Assembly (NCBI GenBank): GCA_016933275.1
Contig: JAFGBI010000225.1
Coordinates: 1-64,000 of the forward strand
Direction: 5' to 3'
DNA length: 64,000 nucleotides
DNA from: Polyangiaceae bacterium
GTDB lineage: Bacteria > Myxococcota_A > Polyangia > Polyangiales > Polyangiaceae
Shown here in pieces: positions 34,651-42,879 of this stretch. Position 1 is the first letter of the stretch. Each line of letters begins with the position of its first letter. Position numbers and translations under genes: made by a program. The notes under the pieces were generated by a model. The model ran no database searches, was not told where the DNA came from, and saw only the letters and a list, made by a program, of their open reading frames with translations.

Positions 34651-34669
34651 GCGCATTGCACCCCCGGGC
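34651..34669 (+). promoter_or_regulatory. Shared upstream motif of TPR genes, copy A
   Basis: GCGCATTGCACCCCCGGGC matches the sequence before the 3,378-aa TPR gene (44708-44726) at 17 of 19 positions, at nearly the same distance from the start codon (22 versus 23 nt). A weak -35/-10 pair, TTGCAC at 34656-34661 and TAGGTT at 34679-34684 with 17-bp spacing, overlaps it. That pair would place transcription start almost on the ATG, implying a near-leaderless mRNA. Confidence 0.45.
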
Positions 34670-34691
34670 CGACTCCAATAGGTTACCGCGC

Positions 34692-36146
34692 ATGGCGGAC
34701 CAGGGAGAATGGGTGCTGATCCAACTGGACGAGAAGCTCGCAAAGCGTTCCGGAATGCCCCCGCAGGTACCCGTGCCCAAGGCCGAGTTCGAGGCGCTGG
34801 GGGATCGCGGGCTGACGCAGCAGGAGGTTCGGAAGAACGTCCAGGCGTTCGCCACGGCCGCGGCGGCCACCCTCCGCAGCAAGGACCCGAATCTCGCGAA
34901 GCGCTTCGACGCCTACCTCGCCAAGCAGACGTTCTGGCAGAAGGCCGAGGGAGCGCTGGCCCAGCAAGACATGCCGACCGCGATCCGCCTGCTCCGAACC
35001 ATCACCCAGGTCGACGCGGACGACTACGCCGCCCGCCAGAGCCTCGCCACCGCGCTGCTCGCGGCGCAAGAGACCGAGGAGGCGATGAAGCTCTTCGCCG
35101 CGATGGGAGACGTCTGGTCGGGAGTCCCCGACTACCATGTCACTTTCGGTCAGGCGTGTCTGGCTGCCGAGCGTCGCGATGACGCGCTCGAACAATTCGT
35201 GCTCGCCCTCGAAGCGCAACCGGATTTCCGCCCGGCAATGGACGCCCTGGTCGCGCTCGGCGTCCTGGTGCGGATCTACGAGGATCCCCGGGATGCGGGG
35301 TCTCTGGTCTACGTGCGGCAGGACTCGCTCATCTCGTACCTCGAGAGCCAGTGGGACGAGACCCCGCTCTCGGTGGACGAGTATCTGCTCCGCGCCGCCG
35401 ACCACGAGAACGAAGGCCGATTCGCGGCCATGCTCGCCGCCGCGGAGCGCGCGCTGCGGGCCGCCCCCGAGAACCCGACCTCCCAGCTTACCAGCGTCCG
35501 TGCGCTCCGCCTCCTCGGGGAGCTCGGCCGCGCCACCGAGACCGCCCGCGGCTTCATCGAGCAGTCGCCGACCAGTGCGGCGCTCGAGGCCGAGCTCGCG
35601 AAATGCCTGCTCGCCACCAACGACCAGGCTGGGGCCGAGGCGGCCATCGATCGCGCGCTCGCCGTCGACCCCGGGGAGCTCACCGCCCTCGGGATGCGTT
35701 TCCCCTCTGCACCCGACACCGATCTCGAGCAGATCCAGCAGACGCTGCCTGCGCTCGAGCAGTACGTCGCCGAACACGAGCAGTCAGCGGGTGCCTGGCG
35801 AGCCCTCGCCCGCGCGCGTTCGCGAGCCAACGCCGAGGATGCCAGTCTCGAGGCGTACCTTGAGGCCCTCGAGCTCGCCCCGCAAGACGACGACCTCCGT
35901 GGCGAATACTGGACCGCGCTCGTGCGCTGGGGTCGGTTCGACGCGGTGCTCGAACAGGCGGGCAAGCAAGAGGGCCTGCCCCGTCGCGACTGGAAGCTCC
36001 GCTGGGCCGAAGCCGAGGCGCTGCTCGGCCGCAGCCGGGGGATGGAAGCGCGGGCCGCCTTCATGAGCATCAACGCGGACGCCACCCTGCATATCGCCGT
36101 CAGGGCACGCGCCAAGCGAGCCCTGGAGGGGATCCAGAGCGTCTAG
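34692..36146 (+). CDS. TPR-repeat protein, 484 aa
   Basis: A cytoplasmic TPR protein: no signal peptide or membrane segment is visible. The first ~75 residues (MADQGEWVLIQLDEK...) are not TPR. The rest is paired helices with the TPR spacing, for example AIRLLRTITQVDADDYAARQ, DALEQFVLALEAQPDFRPAM and EAAIDRALAVDPGELTALGM. TPRs bind protein partners, so a scaffold role is inferred; no enzyme domain is seen. The ATG at 34692 is preferred because the repeat-free N-terminus is soluble and an upstream motif is shared with another TPR gene. The gene is convergent with the PEGA-like membrane protein gene, 75 bp away, and divergent from the giant gene. Its partner is unknown. Confidence 0.85.
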   Translation: MADQGEWVLIQLDEKLAKRSGMPPQVPVPKAEFEALGDRGLTQQEVRKNVQAFATAAAATLRSKDPNLAKRFDAYLAKQTFWQKAEGALAQQDMPTAIRLLRTITQVDADDYAARQSLATALLAAQETEEAMKLFAAMGDVWSGVPDYHVTFGQACLAAERRDDALEQFVLALEAQPDFRPAMDALVALGVLVRIYEDPRDAGSLVYVRQDSLISYLESQWDETPLSVDEYLLRAADHENEGRFAAMLAAAERALRAAPENPTSQLTSVRALRLLGELGRATETARGFIEQSPTSAALEAELAKCLLATNDQAGAEAAIDRALAVDPGELTALGMRFPSAPDTDLEQIQQTLPALEQYVAEHEQSAGAWRALARARSRANAEDASLEAYLEALELAPQDDDLRGEYWTALVRWGRFDAVLEQAGKQEGLPRRDWKLRWAEAEALLGRSRGMEARAAFMSINADATLHIAVRARAKRALEGIQSV

Positions 36147-36178
36147 ATCCCACGGCGGAACCCAGGGGCAGAGGCCGC

Positions 36179-36214
36179 GAGGCGCCTCGCAATGCCTCGG
36201 GCCCGGCAACGGGC
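36179..36214. terminator. Hairpins between convergent genes
   Basis: A perfect GAGGCGCCTC palindrome (36179-36188) is followed by the stem GCCCG / CGGGC closed by a GCAA (GNRA-type) tetraloop at 36201-36214. They lie in the 75-bp gap between converging genes and could stop transcription both ways. There is no U-tract, so this is not a classical intrinsic terminator. Confidence 0.35.
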
Positions 36215-36221
36215 GCGGGCG

Positions 36222-37415
36222 CTACTCGCAGGGATTGATGAAGGTGCCGCAGGGCTCCGGACGACCGGTGACGCGACGCTTCAGGGTGACGGACTGCTCG
36301 ATCTTCCCTGTCTCCGGCACCTTGATCGCCACGCGCAGGGCGGAGTACTGAGGCTCGTAGAAGACGCAGTCGTGCTTGCCGGGCTCGAGCCGAATGCCGC
36401 CCCGCGCGAACGTCACCTTCTCCCGATCGCAAGAGATGGCGTCGAGGGTCGCGCAGGCGGGAGAGCAGGTCAGCATCACGTTCGGCTCGACCTCTTCCTC
36501 GGTGGCGGCTGGAGCGTCCGCTACCGCGGAGCCGGCCGCGGACGGCACCTCGCCCGCGTTGGTGCCGGTCTCGGTGGTGGCCGTTTCGGCGGTGGCCGTC
36601 TCGGTAGTGGCCGCGGCAACTGCTGGATCGGTCGGGGCGGGAGGCTGCGTTTCGGTGGGGGTCGTCTCGGTGGTGGCCACCGTGCCGTCAGCGTCCGATG
36701 ATGTGGCTTGGGCGGCGTACCGGGAGTAGGCGAAGACACCGATCGCCCCCAGGACGACGAGGCCCAGGAAGAAGACGACTCCTCCGACCAGGACGTAGAT
36801 GAGCGCCGAGGACTTCTTCTTCGGCACCTCCTGCACCATCGGTGGGGCCGACGCCATCGGTTGAGGAGGGACCGACGGCACAGGCTGAGGCTGAACCGGC
36901 GCCGCGTACGGCGGCGCCATGACGACCGGGGGCGGATGGGTGGACGGCGGCGGGTACGAGGCCACGTCTCCTGGCTGCCGCGCCGCCGCCTGCGCCGCTT
37001 CGGCCGCCCGCTTCTGCTGGATGGCGGCCGCGACCCTCGCCTGCACCTCCGCCATGTTCTCCGGCGAGAGCTGCATCGTCCCCTGCACGCCCATCGGCGG
37101 CGCGGTAGGGGCCGCCTGCGCAGCGGCCGCGGCCTGCTTCTGTTGGATGGCGGCCGCGATCCTCGCCTGCACCTCCGCCATGTTCTCGGACGAGAGTTGC
37201 ATCGTCCCCTGCACGCCGATGATCGGAGCCCCCGTGATCGGGGCCTGCGCCGGGTCGTTCGTGGGAGCAGGGGCCTGGTTGGGGAACGACGATGGCGTCC
37301 CCGCGATCATCGTCCCCACGGGGATCGGCCGATCCGATGGTGCGGGAGCGGACGCGGGCACGGGTGACGGGCCGACGAGCATCGTCCCCTGAAACTTCCG
37401 GTCCTCGCCGCTCAT
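36222..37415 (-). CDS. Single-pass membrane protein with GTM repeats and Cys-containing PEGA-like domain, 397 aa
   Basis: Residues 1-200 are proline/alanine-rich and probably disordered and cytoplasmic. Within them G-T-M recurs four times (QGTMLVG, VGTMIAG, VQGTMQLS twice), the last two inside a 42-residue tandem repeat with a helix like NMAEVQARIAAAIQQK. Three lysines (about 199-201) precede one transmembrane helix (about 205-230). A Thr/Pro/Glu-rich spacer then leads to a C-terminal domain, CSPACATLDAISCDREKV...GKHDC. Its C-x3-C...C-D...G-K/Q-H-x-C pattern recurs in the 62356-63621 protein and resembles a PEGA domain, outside the cytoplasm. The ATG overlaps the upstream lipoprotein stop (ATGA), so the two are co-translated. 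The role is unknown; linking cytoplasm to envelope is inferred. Confidence 0.8.
   Translation of the reverse strand: MSGEDRKFQGTMLVGPSPVPASAPAPSDRPIPVGTMIAGTPSSFPNQAPAPTNDPAQAPITGAPIIGVQGTMQLSSENMAEVQARIAAAIQQKQAAAAAQAAPTAPPMGVQGTMQLSPENMAEVQARVAAAIQQKRAAEAAQAAARQPGDVASYPPPSTHPPPVVMAPPYAAPVQPQPVPSVPPQPMASAPPMVQEVPKKKSSALIYVLVGGVVFFLGLVVLGAIGVFAYSRYAAQATSSDADGTVATTETTPTETQPPAPTDPAVAAATTETATAETATTETGTNAGEVPSAAGSAVADAPAATEEEVEPNVMLTCSPACATLDAISCDREKVTFARGGIRLEPGKHDCVFYEPQYSALRVAIKVPETGKIEQSVTLKRRVTGRPEPCGTFINPCE
37011..37221 (-). repeat. 126-bp in-frame tandem repeat
   Basis: Two copies of a segment of about 85 bp recur with a 126-bp period and roughly 90% identity. They encode VQGTMQLSxENMAEVQARxA plus an A-A-I-Q-Q-K-x-A-A helix. 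The repeat is part of the cytoplasmic tail of the PEGA-like membrane protein. Confidence 0.9.
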
Positions 37416-38113
37416 TTTGCCTCGCCCTCGGCCGGCGCCGCACCACGCGCGCGGATCGACGTCATGCACGCCTTGATCGGGACGGCGAGCGTGGTCGGCG
37501 CCGAGCGGAAGAGGAATCCCACCCCGACGACCGCCGACGCCTCTCCTCCCATTTGGGTCACGGAGAGCAGGAGCGCCCCTGGCTGTCCGCCCATCATGGG
37601 ATCCTCTTTCTGAGCCGTCGTACCCCGTTTGAGTTTCTCGATCTGCCAGGCGTGCACCTCGAGCGAGTTGGCAGGCCAGGTGACCTGGGGCTTGCCGAGG
37701 TCCACCAGCTGGTCCACCACTCCCGTCACCGAAAGCTCGGCGAGAATGGCGTAGAAGAGGCTGCGGATGGCCTCCTTGGAGGAGTTCGCCGCCGCGCCGA
37801 AGACCAGCGTCGCCCCACCATCTGCGGACACGGCCTGTACGCGCTGGTCGGTTCGTGCATAGGTCCAGCCCTCGGGCACGGTGATCGTAGCCGTGGTAGC
37901 CACGTCGAGCGATTGATCCTTCGCGGCCAGACACTTGTCACCGAAACTAAGGCATTTTGGCGCAGTTTGTGCGGTGGGAGTGGGTGCCGGCGGAGGTGGC
38001 GCGGGCGGCGGAGTGGTGGCCGACGGAGGCGGTGGGGTGGCCGGAGGCGGCGCCTTGCCACCGCAGGCAACCACTAACAATGCCAGCATCGTCCTCAGAG
38101 CAACTCGTTTCAT
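37412..38113 (-). CDS. Predicted lipoprotein with proline-rich linker, 233 aa
   Basis: The start MKRVALRTMLALLVVACGGK is a lipoprotein signal with lipobox V-V-A-C; the cysteine at residue 17 would be lipidated. An in-frame ATG at 38137 would add eight residues. I prefer 38113 because the signal peptide is then of standard length and GGGGAA lies about 7 nt before it. A Pro/Ala/Thr linker of about 30 residues is followed by a globular domain (ITVPEGWTYARTDQ...) that I cannot assign; its pattern recalls small myxobacterial proteins that test 'E-G-W' stress-response-like folds. The gene overlaps the PEGA-like membrane protein gene by 4 nt (ATGA), so the two probably act together at the envelope. 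Whether it sits in the inner or outer membrane is not clear from sequence. Confidence 0.8.
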   Translation of the reverse strand: MKRVALRTMLALLVVACGGKAPPPATPPPPSATTPPPAPPPPAPTPTAQTAPKCLSFGDKCLAAKDQSLDVATTATITVPEGWTYARTDQRVQAVSADGGATLVFGAAANSSKEAIRSLFYAILAELSVTGVVDQLVDLGKPQVTWPANSLEVHAWQIEKLKRGTTAQKEDPMMGGQPGALLLSVTQMGGEASAVVGVGFLFRSAPTTLAVPIKACMTSIRARGAAPAEGEAK

Positions 38114-38290
38114 ACGGGCGTTCCCCGTCCGGACCATCCGTCACCTTAGTCCGCTGTGCAAGGCCCTTCGGGCTGCCCCCCGGGGCCGAGGGGGCTCTCC
38201 TCCCAACCTACGCCGACCGAGGCGCGATCCTGCCGCCCCTCCCATCGGTCCACCATGTCGGCCAGCGCGCCGGACCCGGGGGGGGCCGGC
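38114..38290. other. Short intergenic region (177 bp)
   Basis: The gap lies between the IPT-protein stop and the lipoprotein start, both on the minus strand. No promoter could be assigned with confidence. AAGGTGA just before 38137 and GGGGAA before 38113 are the possible ribosome-binding sites. Confidence 0.5.
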
Positions 38291-40411
38291 TCAGCGGCTA
38301 CGCGGATCGTAGAGAAACGCGCGCTTGGCGGTCGCCACCTGGCCGTCGGGATTGCGCACGGCAACGTCCACCATGTGCCCCGCCTTGCCCTTTGGCGTAA
38401 GGACGACGAGGGTGCGCGCGTCCCCGCCGCGCGAAGGCTTGGCGGGTTGTCCGTCCACCAGGACCACCGTTCCCTCCACGAACCCGGTGCCCGAGACGTC
38501 GATCTCGGTGCCGCCGTCCACGGCGCCGCGATTGGGGGCTACCGAGCCAATCGTGGGTGCCTCGGCGCGATGGTACTGGAAGGCCTTGAGCTGCTCGCAC
38601 CGCGACCCGTCGGGGGCCGTGACCACGATATCCACCATTCCCGGGCGACCGCCTGGCGTGATGACCTCGAGCTCGGTTGGCCCCTTCACCACGACCTGGG
38701 CCGCCCGCATTCCCCCCAGACTCACCTGGGTCCCCGCCGCGAAGTGGCGTCCCTCGATAGTCAGGCGAGTCCCTCCCGTGGCCTTGCCCTCCCGCGGGTA
38801 GACATCGGTGATGCGTGGAACGGGGCCAGCCTCGAAGGTGAACCCATCCGCGAGCGTGAAGGCCTGCCCGTCGGGGTTGCTGACCTCCACCGGCACTCGA
38901 CCGGGCGAGGCATACCTCGGCGCGTGGGCGATGAGCTGGCTAGCGGACACGAGCTCGCAGCGAGCCTGGGCGGTCCCGAATCGGACGGTGCACCCGGAGG
39001 CGAATTCGCTCCCCGTGATGGTGACCGGGTAGCCGCCGCCGAGCGTTCCTACCGCGGGGTCGAGCGCGACCACCGTGGGGGCGCGCAGCGCCACGTAGAA
39101 GAAGGCCTGAGCGAATGAATGCGACTGTCCGTCCGAGTTCAAAACCTCTACGATCGCCGCACCCCCATGCGGCACGGGTGGCGCGGAGGCCGTCAGCTCG
39201 CGGTCGGAGACCCGCTTGGCGAACACCCGGTGACCGGCCACGACCACCTCACAGGGCTCGCTGAAATGGTCCCCTTCGATCCGAATGGGACCCCCAACGA
39301 GTGGGACGGTCGAGGGACTGACCCTCGCTACCACGGGTGCGGGCCCGGCATCGTACCGAAACCCCTTCGCGAGCTCTCCCGATGATCCATCGGGGTTCTC
39401 CACTCGGAGGCGCTGTGGTCCTGCGGCCACCGCCCTCGGAGTCAGCGCGCGGAGCTCCTCGGAGCTGACGTGAGCCGAGAGCAGTGGGGACGGATCCTCG
39501 CCGAGGTACACCGCGGCGCCACGCGCGAAGCGGCGCCCTCGGATCTGGATCTCGGTCCCGCCCGCGAGGGGTCCCCGCGCAGGTTCCACGCCGCTCACTT
39601 CAGGTTCACCCTCGAACCTGAACCCGAGGCTCGTCACCGCGCTCGAGCCATCCGCGTTGGTGACGGTCACGTCGTATTCGCCAGCAGGATGAGAGACCGT
39701 TTCGAGCTCGAGGCGGCTGGACGAGAGCCAGCGGACCAGAGGGAAGGAGCCGCCGATCCGCACCTCGCAACCCGCGCGCAGGCCGCTACCGAGGAGGAAC
39801 ACCGTGGTTCCGCCCGCTGGGGGTGCCGATCCGGGGACCAGTCGCTCGACGGTCGGATCCGGATCGTAGCGGAAGCCGTTGACCCAGAGGGCCTCTTCCC
39901 CGGTCGGGCGATCGACGCGAAGGTCCGCAAACTCCGCTTCTGCGAAGGGCGGCACCGTGATGCGAAGCTCCTGATCGCTCACGAGCGCGCTCGCCACCGG
40001 CAAGCCACCGAACGACACTCGGCAATCCGGACCGAAGCAGGAGCCCCGAATGACCAGCTCGGTTCCGCCCCGTCGGGGACCCGAAGTCGGCTCGAGGCTG
40101 GCAATGCCGAGCGTCGGAGCCGGAGCGGACGCTGGTTCTTCGCCACCCGCCCCCTCCTGATCCGCGACCCGGTCAGCGACATGGTCCGACTCCACCATGG
40201 GTGGGGGCGCCAGCCCGCCCGCGTCACCCGTCGCGTCACCCGTCGCGTCTTCGGTGGGCTCGGGATCGCCCGCCGCCGTCGGGGCCTGGTCGGGCAGACC
40301 TGCGGGCTCAGGGGGCGAGGCAGCGCCTTCATGGTGATCGGTCGATGGCTCGGGTGCCATGGCGACCGGTGCTCCCTCGTGGCTCGGCTTCGGTTCGTCG
40401 TGATGCGACAT
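38291..40411 (-). CDS. Seven-domain IPT/TIG repeat protein without signal peptide, 706 aa
   Basis: After about 100 acidic, proline-rich residues (MSHHDEPKPSHEG...) come seven tandem IPT/TIG domains of about 85 residues. Each begins like LEPTSGPRRGGTELVIRGSC and ends in G-F-x-Y/F-D. The seven cores read RRGGTE, PAGGTT, LAGGTE, LVGGPI, LGGGYP, ATGGTR and VDGGTE. IPT/TIG domains are Ig-like folds typical of surface or secreted proteins. No signal peptide or membrane segment is visible, which is odd. It could stay in the cytoplasm, use a non-Sec route, or start upstream of what I can see. A GTG directly before the ATG is an alternative start. The gene is divergent from nrfHA and about 177 bp upstream of the lipoprotein gene. 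Confidence 0.9.
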   Translation of the reverse strand: MSHHDEPKPSHEGAPVAMAPEPSTDHHEGAASPPEPAGLPDQAPTAAGDPEPTEDATGDATGDAGGLAPPPMVESDHVADRVADQEGAGGEEPASAPAPTLGIASLEPTSGPRRGGTELVIRGSCFGPDCRVSFGGLPVASALVSDQELRITVPPFAEAEFADLRVDRPTGEEALWVNGFRYDPDPTVERLVPGSAPPAGGTTVFLLGSGLRAGCEVRIGGSFPLVRWLSSSRLELETVSHPAGEYDVTVTNADGSSAVTSLGFRFEGEPEVSGVEPARGPLAGGTEIQIRGRRFARGAAVYLGEDPSPLLSAHVSSEELRALTPRAVAAGPQRLRVENPDGSSGELAKGFRYDAGPAPVVARVSPSTVPLVGGPIRIEGDHFSEPCEVVVAGHRVFAKRVSDRELTASAPPVPHGGAAIVEVLNSDGQSHSFAQAFFYVALRAPTVVALDPAVGTLGGGYPVTITGSEFASGCTVRFGTAQARCELVSASQLIAHAPRYASPGRVPVEVSNPDGQAFTLADGFTFEAGPVPRITDVYPREGKATGGTRLTIEGRHFAAGTQVSLGGMRAAQVVVKGPTELEVITPGGRPGMVDIVVTAPDGSRCEQLKAFQYHRAEAPTIGSVAPNRGAVDGGTEIDVSGTGFVEGTVVLVDGQPAKPSRGGDARTLVVLTPKGKAGHMVDVAVRNPDGQVATAKRAFLYDPRSR

Positions 40412-40419
40412 CACGCGGG

Positions 40420-40448
40420 ATTTGATGGCTGCCCCGACGGAGAGTCAA
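40420..40448 (-). promoter_or_regulatory. Candidate promoter of the IPT protein gene
   Basis: On the minus strand TTGACT (40443-40448) and TCAAAT (40420-40425) are separated by exactly 17 bp, matching sigma-70 at 5/6 and 4/6 positions. Transcription would start about 7 nt further on, at the GTG/ATG start, so the mRNA would be leaderless. No Shine-Dalgarno is visible, which agrees. Confidence 0.5.
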
Positions 40449-40498
40449 CCGTCCGGTGGTCGCCAAATCCAGAGCCGGGCAGCGTCGGCTCTCGCCGA

Positions 40499-40512
40499 TT
40501 GACCTAGATCAA
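40499..40512 (+). promoter_or_regulatory. FNR/CRP-family binding site upstream of nrfHA
   Basis: TTGACCTAGATCAA matches the FNR consensus TTGAT-N4-ATCAA at 9 of 10 specified bases. It is centred about 80 bp before the nrfH start codon. The sequence supports control by an oxygen- or nitric oxide-sensing FNR/Dnr-type regulator. At a class II position the transcript would begin near 40547. No regulator gene is in the window. Confidence 0.75.
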
Positions 40513-40585
40513 GGAATCGGCAACCCTGACGCGGTCATCTCATTGGGGAGGTAGGGAGGACGCCGGCCTTCCGGAGAGACTGGCC

Positions 40586-41194
40586 ATGTCCACCGAGCCC
40601 GCCACCAAGCCCAGGGTCACGCCGTCCCCGCCAGGAGTGAGCGGGCCCCCGGGGCCGAGGCGGTTCGGAAGGCTGGTCTGGCTGCTGGTGGCGGTCACCG
40701 GAATGGGAGCCGGGATCGGCGCCTTCACCTTCCGCTACGCCGAGGGATTCTCCTACCTCGGATCCGAGCCAGAGATCTGCGTCAACTGCCACATCATGCA
40801 GCCGGAGTACGATGGCTGGCAGAAGGCGAGCCACCATACGGTGGCACGCTGTGTCGACTGCCACCTCCCCGACGCCTTCGTCCCGAAGTACCTCGCCAAG
40901 GCAGAGAACGGCTTCCGACACGGCCAGAAGTTCACCACGGGCGACTTCGAGGAACCGATCACGGTCAAGGCACGGGGGCGCGAGATCCTCCAAGCCAACT
41001 GCGTGCGGTGCCACGCCGATCTGGTCGCCGAGCTCGCCCAGGGCTCTCCGGAAGGGCCAGCCCAGGCCGATTGCGTCCATTGCCACCCTGCCGTCGGGCA
41101 CGGCGAGAAGGCGGGGCTCGGGGGACCTCGTCGTGCAAGCTCGTGGGAACCCCTGGGTCCCAGAAGCGCAGGAGCGCGAACGAACCATGACTGA
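40586..41194 (+). CDS. nrfH: NrfH, tetraheme quinol dehydrogenase subunit of nitrite reductase
   Basis: This NapC/NirT-family membrane cytochrome passes electrons from menaquinol to NrfA on the periplasmic side. It is 202 aa, slightly longer than typical, owing to a proline-rich N-terminus. One membrane helix (about 29-48, [18 protein letters not shown]) anchors it. Four heme motifs are present: CVNCH (65-69), CVDCH (89-93), CVRCH (139-143) and CVHCH (163-167). The first is followed by I-M (CxxCHxM), the NrfH hallmark in which Met ligates heme 1. GGAGAG lies 7 nt before the ATG. The gene overlaps nrfA by 8 nt, so the subunits are translationally coupled. An FNR-like box lies upstream. Confidence 0.96.
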   Translation: MSTEPATKPRVTPSPPGVSGPPGPRRFGRLVWLLVAVTGMGAGIGAFTFRYAEGFSYLGSEPEICVNCHIMQPEYDGWQKASHHTVARCVDCHLPDAFVPKYLAKAENGFRHGQKFTTGDFEEPITVKARGREILQANCVRCHADLVAELAQGSPEGPAQADCVHCHPAVGHGEKAGLGGPRRASSWEPLGPRSAGARTNHD

Positions 41195-42785
41195 AGCAGC
41201 GAAGGGTGCCTGGTGGAGGGGTCGCGCGGCCCTGGTTGCGGCAACCGCGGTCGTCGCCCTGGTGGCAGCGGGGGTGACGGCGCTCCTGATGGACATCATG
41301 GAAAAGAAGGTCGAGCGCCGCCATGCTTTCGTCCGGGTGGTCGACGTCGGTGAGGACGACACCGATCCCGCCAAGTGGCAGCCCAACTTCCCTGCTCAGT
41401 ACGACGGCTATCGGCGCACGGCGCTGAAGACCCGCACCCGGTTCGGGGGGCACGCGGGGAGCGAGACCCTGCCCGAGGAGAAGATCGAGCGGCACCCGTG
41501 GTTGAAGCGCATGTTCCTCGGCTACGCATTCTCGATCGACTATCGGGATCGGCGCGGCCATGCACACATGCTCGCCGATCAGGAGGCCACCCAGCGGCTG
41601 ACGAAGCCGCAGTCGGGCTCCTGCCTGCACTGCCACGCCTCGATCATGCCGCTCTACCGGGACCTCGGCGGTGGCGACGCCATGAAGGGCTTCGAGGCGT
41701 CCTTCGCCATCCCCTACCAAGAGCTGAACGCCAAACTCCACCAACTCGGCCACGCCCACTCCGTGAGCTGCGTGGACTGCCACGACCCGAAGACGATGGC
41801 GCTCCGCGTGACTCGGCCGGGCTTCGTCAGGGGGATCCAGGCGCTCGCCGCCTCCGAGGCGCCGGTGCCAGCGCTGCCGTCCATCGAGATCTGGCGAGCG
41901 GGCAAGCGCCAGCGGCCGTTCGACCCCAACCAGGACGCGTCACGGAACGAGATGCGGTCGTTCGTGTGCGGGCAGTGCCATGTCGAGTACTACTGCGGGA
42001 GCAAGATGCAGCTGACGTTCCCCTGGGGGAGAGGGCTCCGCGCCGAGGACCTCGAGTCCTTCTGGAACGAGCAGAAGTTCCCCGATGGGTCCGCCTTCGC
42101 CGACTACCGGCATGCCGAGACCGGAGCGTCGATCCTCAAGGCTCAGCACCCGGAGTTCGAGCTCTGGAACCAGGGCATCCACTCGCGGAGCGGGGTGGCC
42201 TGCGCAGATTGCCACATGCCGTACATGCGGGAAGGGGCCACCAAGGTCAGCGATCACTGGGTACGGAGTCCGCTGTTGAACGTGAATCGCGCCTGCCAGA
42301 CCTGCCACCGTGTCGACGAACAGGAGCTATTGCTTCGCGTCGATGCGATCCAGGAGCGAAACTACCTCCTGCTCGAGCGGAGCGGCGCCGCCATCGCGGC
42401 CCTGATCCAGGCCGTGGTGGATGCGAAGGCGCGCGGCGCGACCCCCGCGCAGATCACCCCGGCGCTGGAGCTCCAGCGCAAGGCGCAGTGGCGCATCGAC
42501 TTCATCGCGGCCGAAAACAGCATGGGGTTCCACGCGCCCCAGGAGGCGGCACGCATCCTCGGGGAGGCCATCGACTACGCGCGTCAGGGTGAGCTCGCGC
42601 TCCATACCGGCGCGCCGCCCGCCCTCGCGCCGGCCCCTCCCGATGCTAGCGTGGGGACCGACGCCGGCCTCACCGACGCCACCGACGCGACGGGAGACGC
42701 CGTGCGGTCTGCGAAGCCAGGTGGATCCGCGGCAGCGCCGGCTGGATCCGCCGGAGCGCCGGCCCCCAGCACCGCAGCCCGGTAA
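41187..42785 (+). CDS. nrfA: NrfA, pentaheme cytochrome c nitrite reductase (ammonia-forming)
   Basis: NrfA reduces nitrite to ammonium with six electrons in the periplasm (DNRA). The protein is 532 aa with an N-terminal hydrophobic helix (about 16-36). Five heme motifs are seen: CLHCH (146-150), CVDCH (195-199), CGQCH (261-265), CADCH (339-343) and CQTCH (370-374). Active-site and calcium residues are in place: Arg123 in RGH, Glu267-Tyr268 after heme 3, and the K318-A-Q-H321 motif. The first, catalytic heme has CxxCH where many NrfA proteins have CxxCK; CxxCH forms are known in the family. About 60 residues at the C-terminus (Ala/Pro/Gly/Asp-rich) are an unusual tail. It overlaps nrfH by 8 nt. 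Confidence 0.96.
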   Translation: MTEAAKGAWWRGRAALVAATAVVALVAAGVTALLMDIMEKKVERRHAFVRVVDVGEDDTDPAKWQPNFPAQYDGYRRTALKTRTRFGGHAGSETLPEEKIERHPWLKRMFLGYAFSIDYRDRRGHAHMLADQEATQRLTKPQSGSCLHCHASIMPLYRDLGGGDAMKGFEASFAIPYQELNAKLHQLGHAHSVSCVDCHDPKTMALRVTRPGFVRGIQALAASEAPVPALPSIEIWRAGKRQRPFDPNQDASRNEMRSFVCGQCHVEYYCGSKMQLTFPWGRGLRAEDLESFWNEQKFPDGSAFADYRHAETGASILKAQHPEFELWNQGIHSRSGVACADCHMPYMREGATKVSDHWVRSPLLNVNRACQTCHRVDEQELLLRVDAIQERNYLLLERSGAAIAALIQAVVDAKARGATPAQITPALELQRKAQWRIDFIAAENSMGFHAPQEAARILGEAIDYARQGELALHTGAPPALAPAPPDASVGTDAGLTDATDATGDAVRSAKPGGSAAAPAGSAGAPAPSTAAR

Positions 42786-42800
42786 CCTCCGCGGCGGGCG

Positions 42801-42830
42801 GTCCCTCCGTTTCGCTCCCGCGGAAGGGAC
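42801..42830 (+). terminator. Hairpin after nrfA
   Basis: GTCCCTCCG (42801-42809) pairs with CGGAAGGGAC (42821-42830) with one bulged A and an 11-nt loop, starting 16 nt after the nrfA stop. It is well placed to end the nrfHA transcript. There is no U-run, so termination efficiency is uncertain. Confidence 0.45.
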
Positions 42831-42879
42831 GCGGGGTCGGACGCCCCTCGTTCCAGCCGCTGCTGCGTGGGCGCCAGCG

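Larger units (their letters stand above)
33738..34691. other. Intergenic region, giant gene / TPR gene (954 bp)
   Basis: The stretch separates two divergently transcribed genes. No convincing gene is seen: short open frames on both strands lack family features. It holds a 25-bp tandem repeat, a tripled heptamer AGCGGTC at 34391-34411, copy A of a dispersed repeat and a GC-rich motif before the TPR gene. A TTGACA hexamer pointing to the giant gene lies at 33811-33816 (minus), but no -10 element is correctly spaced. The promoters are therefore uncertain. Confidence 0.7.

Noticed and set aside
34637-34661. Possible sigma-54 promoter before the 484-aa TPR gene (TGGC...TGC)
   Set aside because: GG and GC elements are not separated by the required 10 bp there or before the 3,378-aa TPR gene.
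37011-37221. CRISPR-like repeat
   Set aside because: The two long repeats are in frame inside a coding region and encode a helical repeat. There are no spacers.
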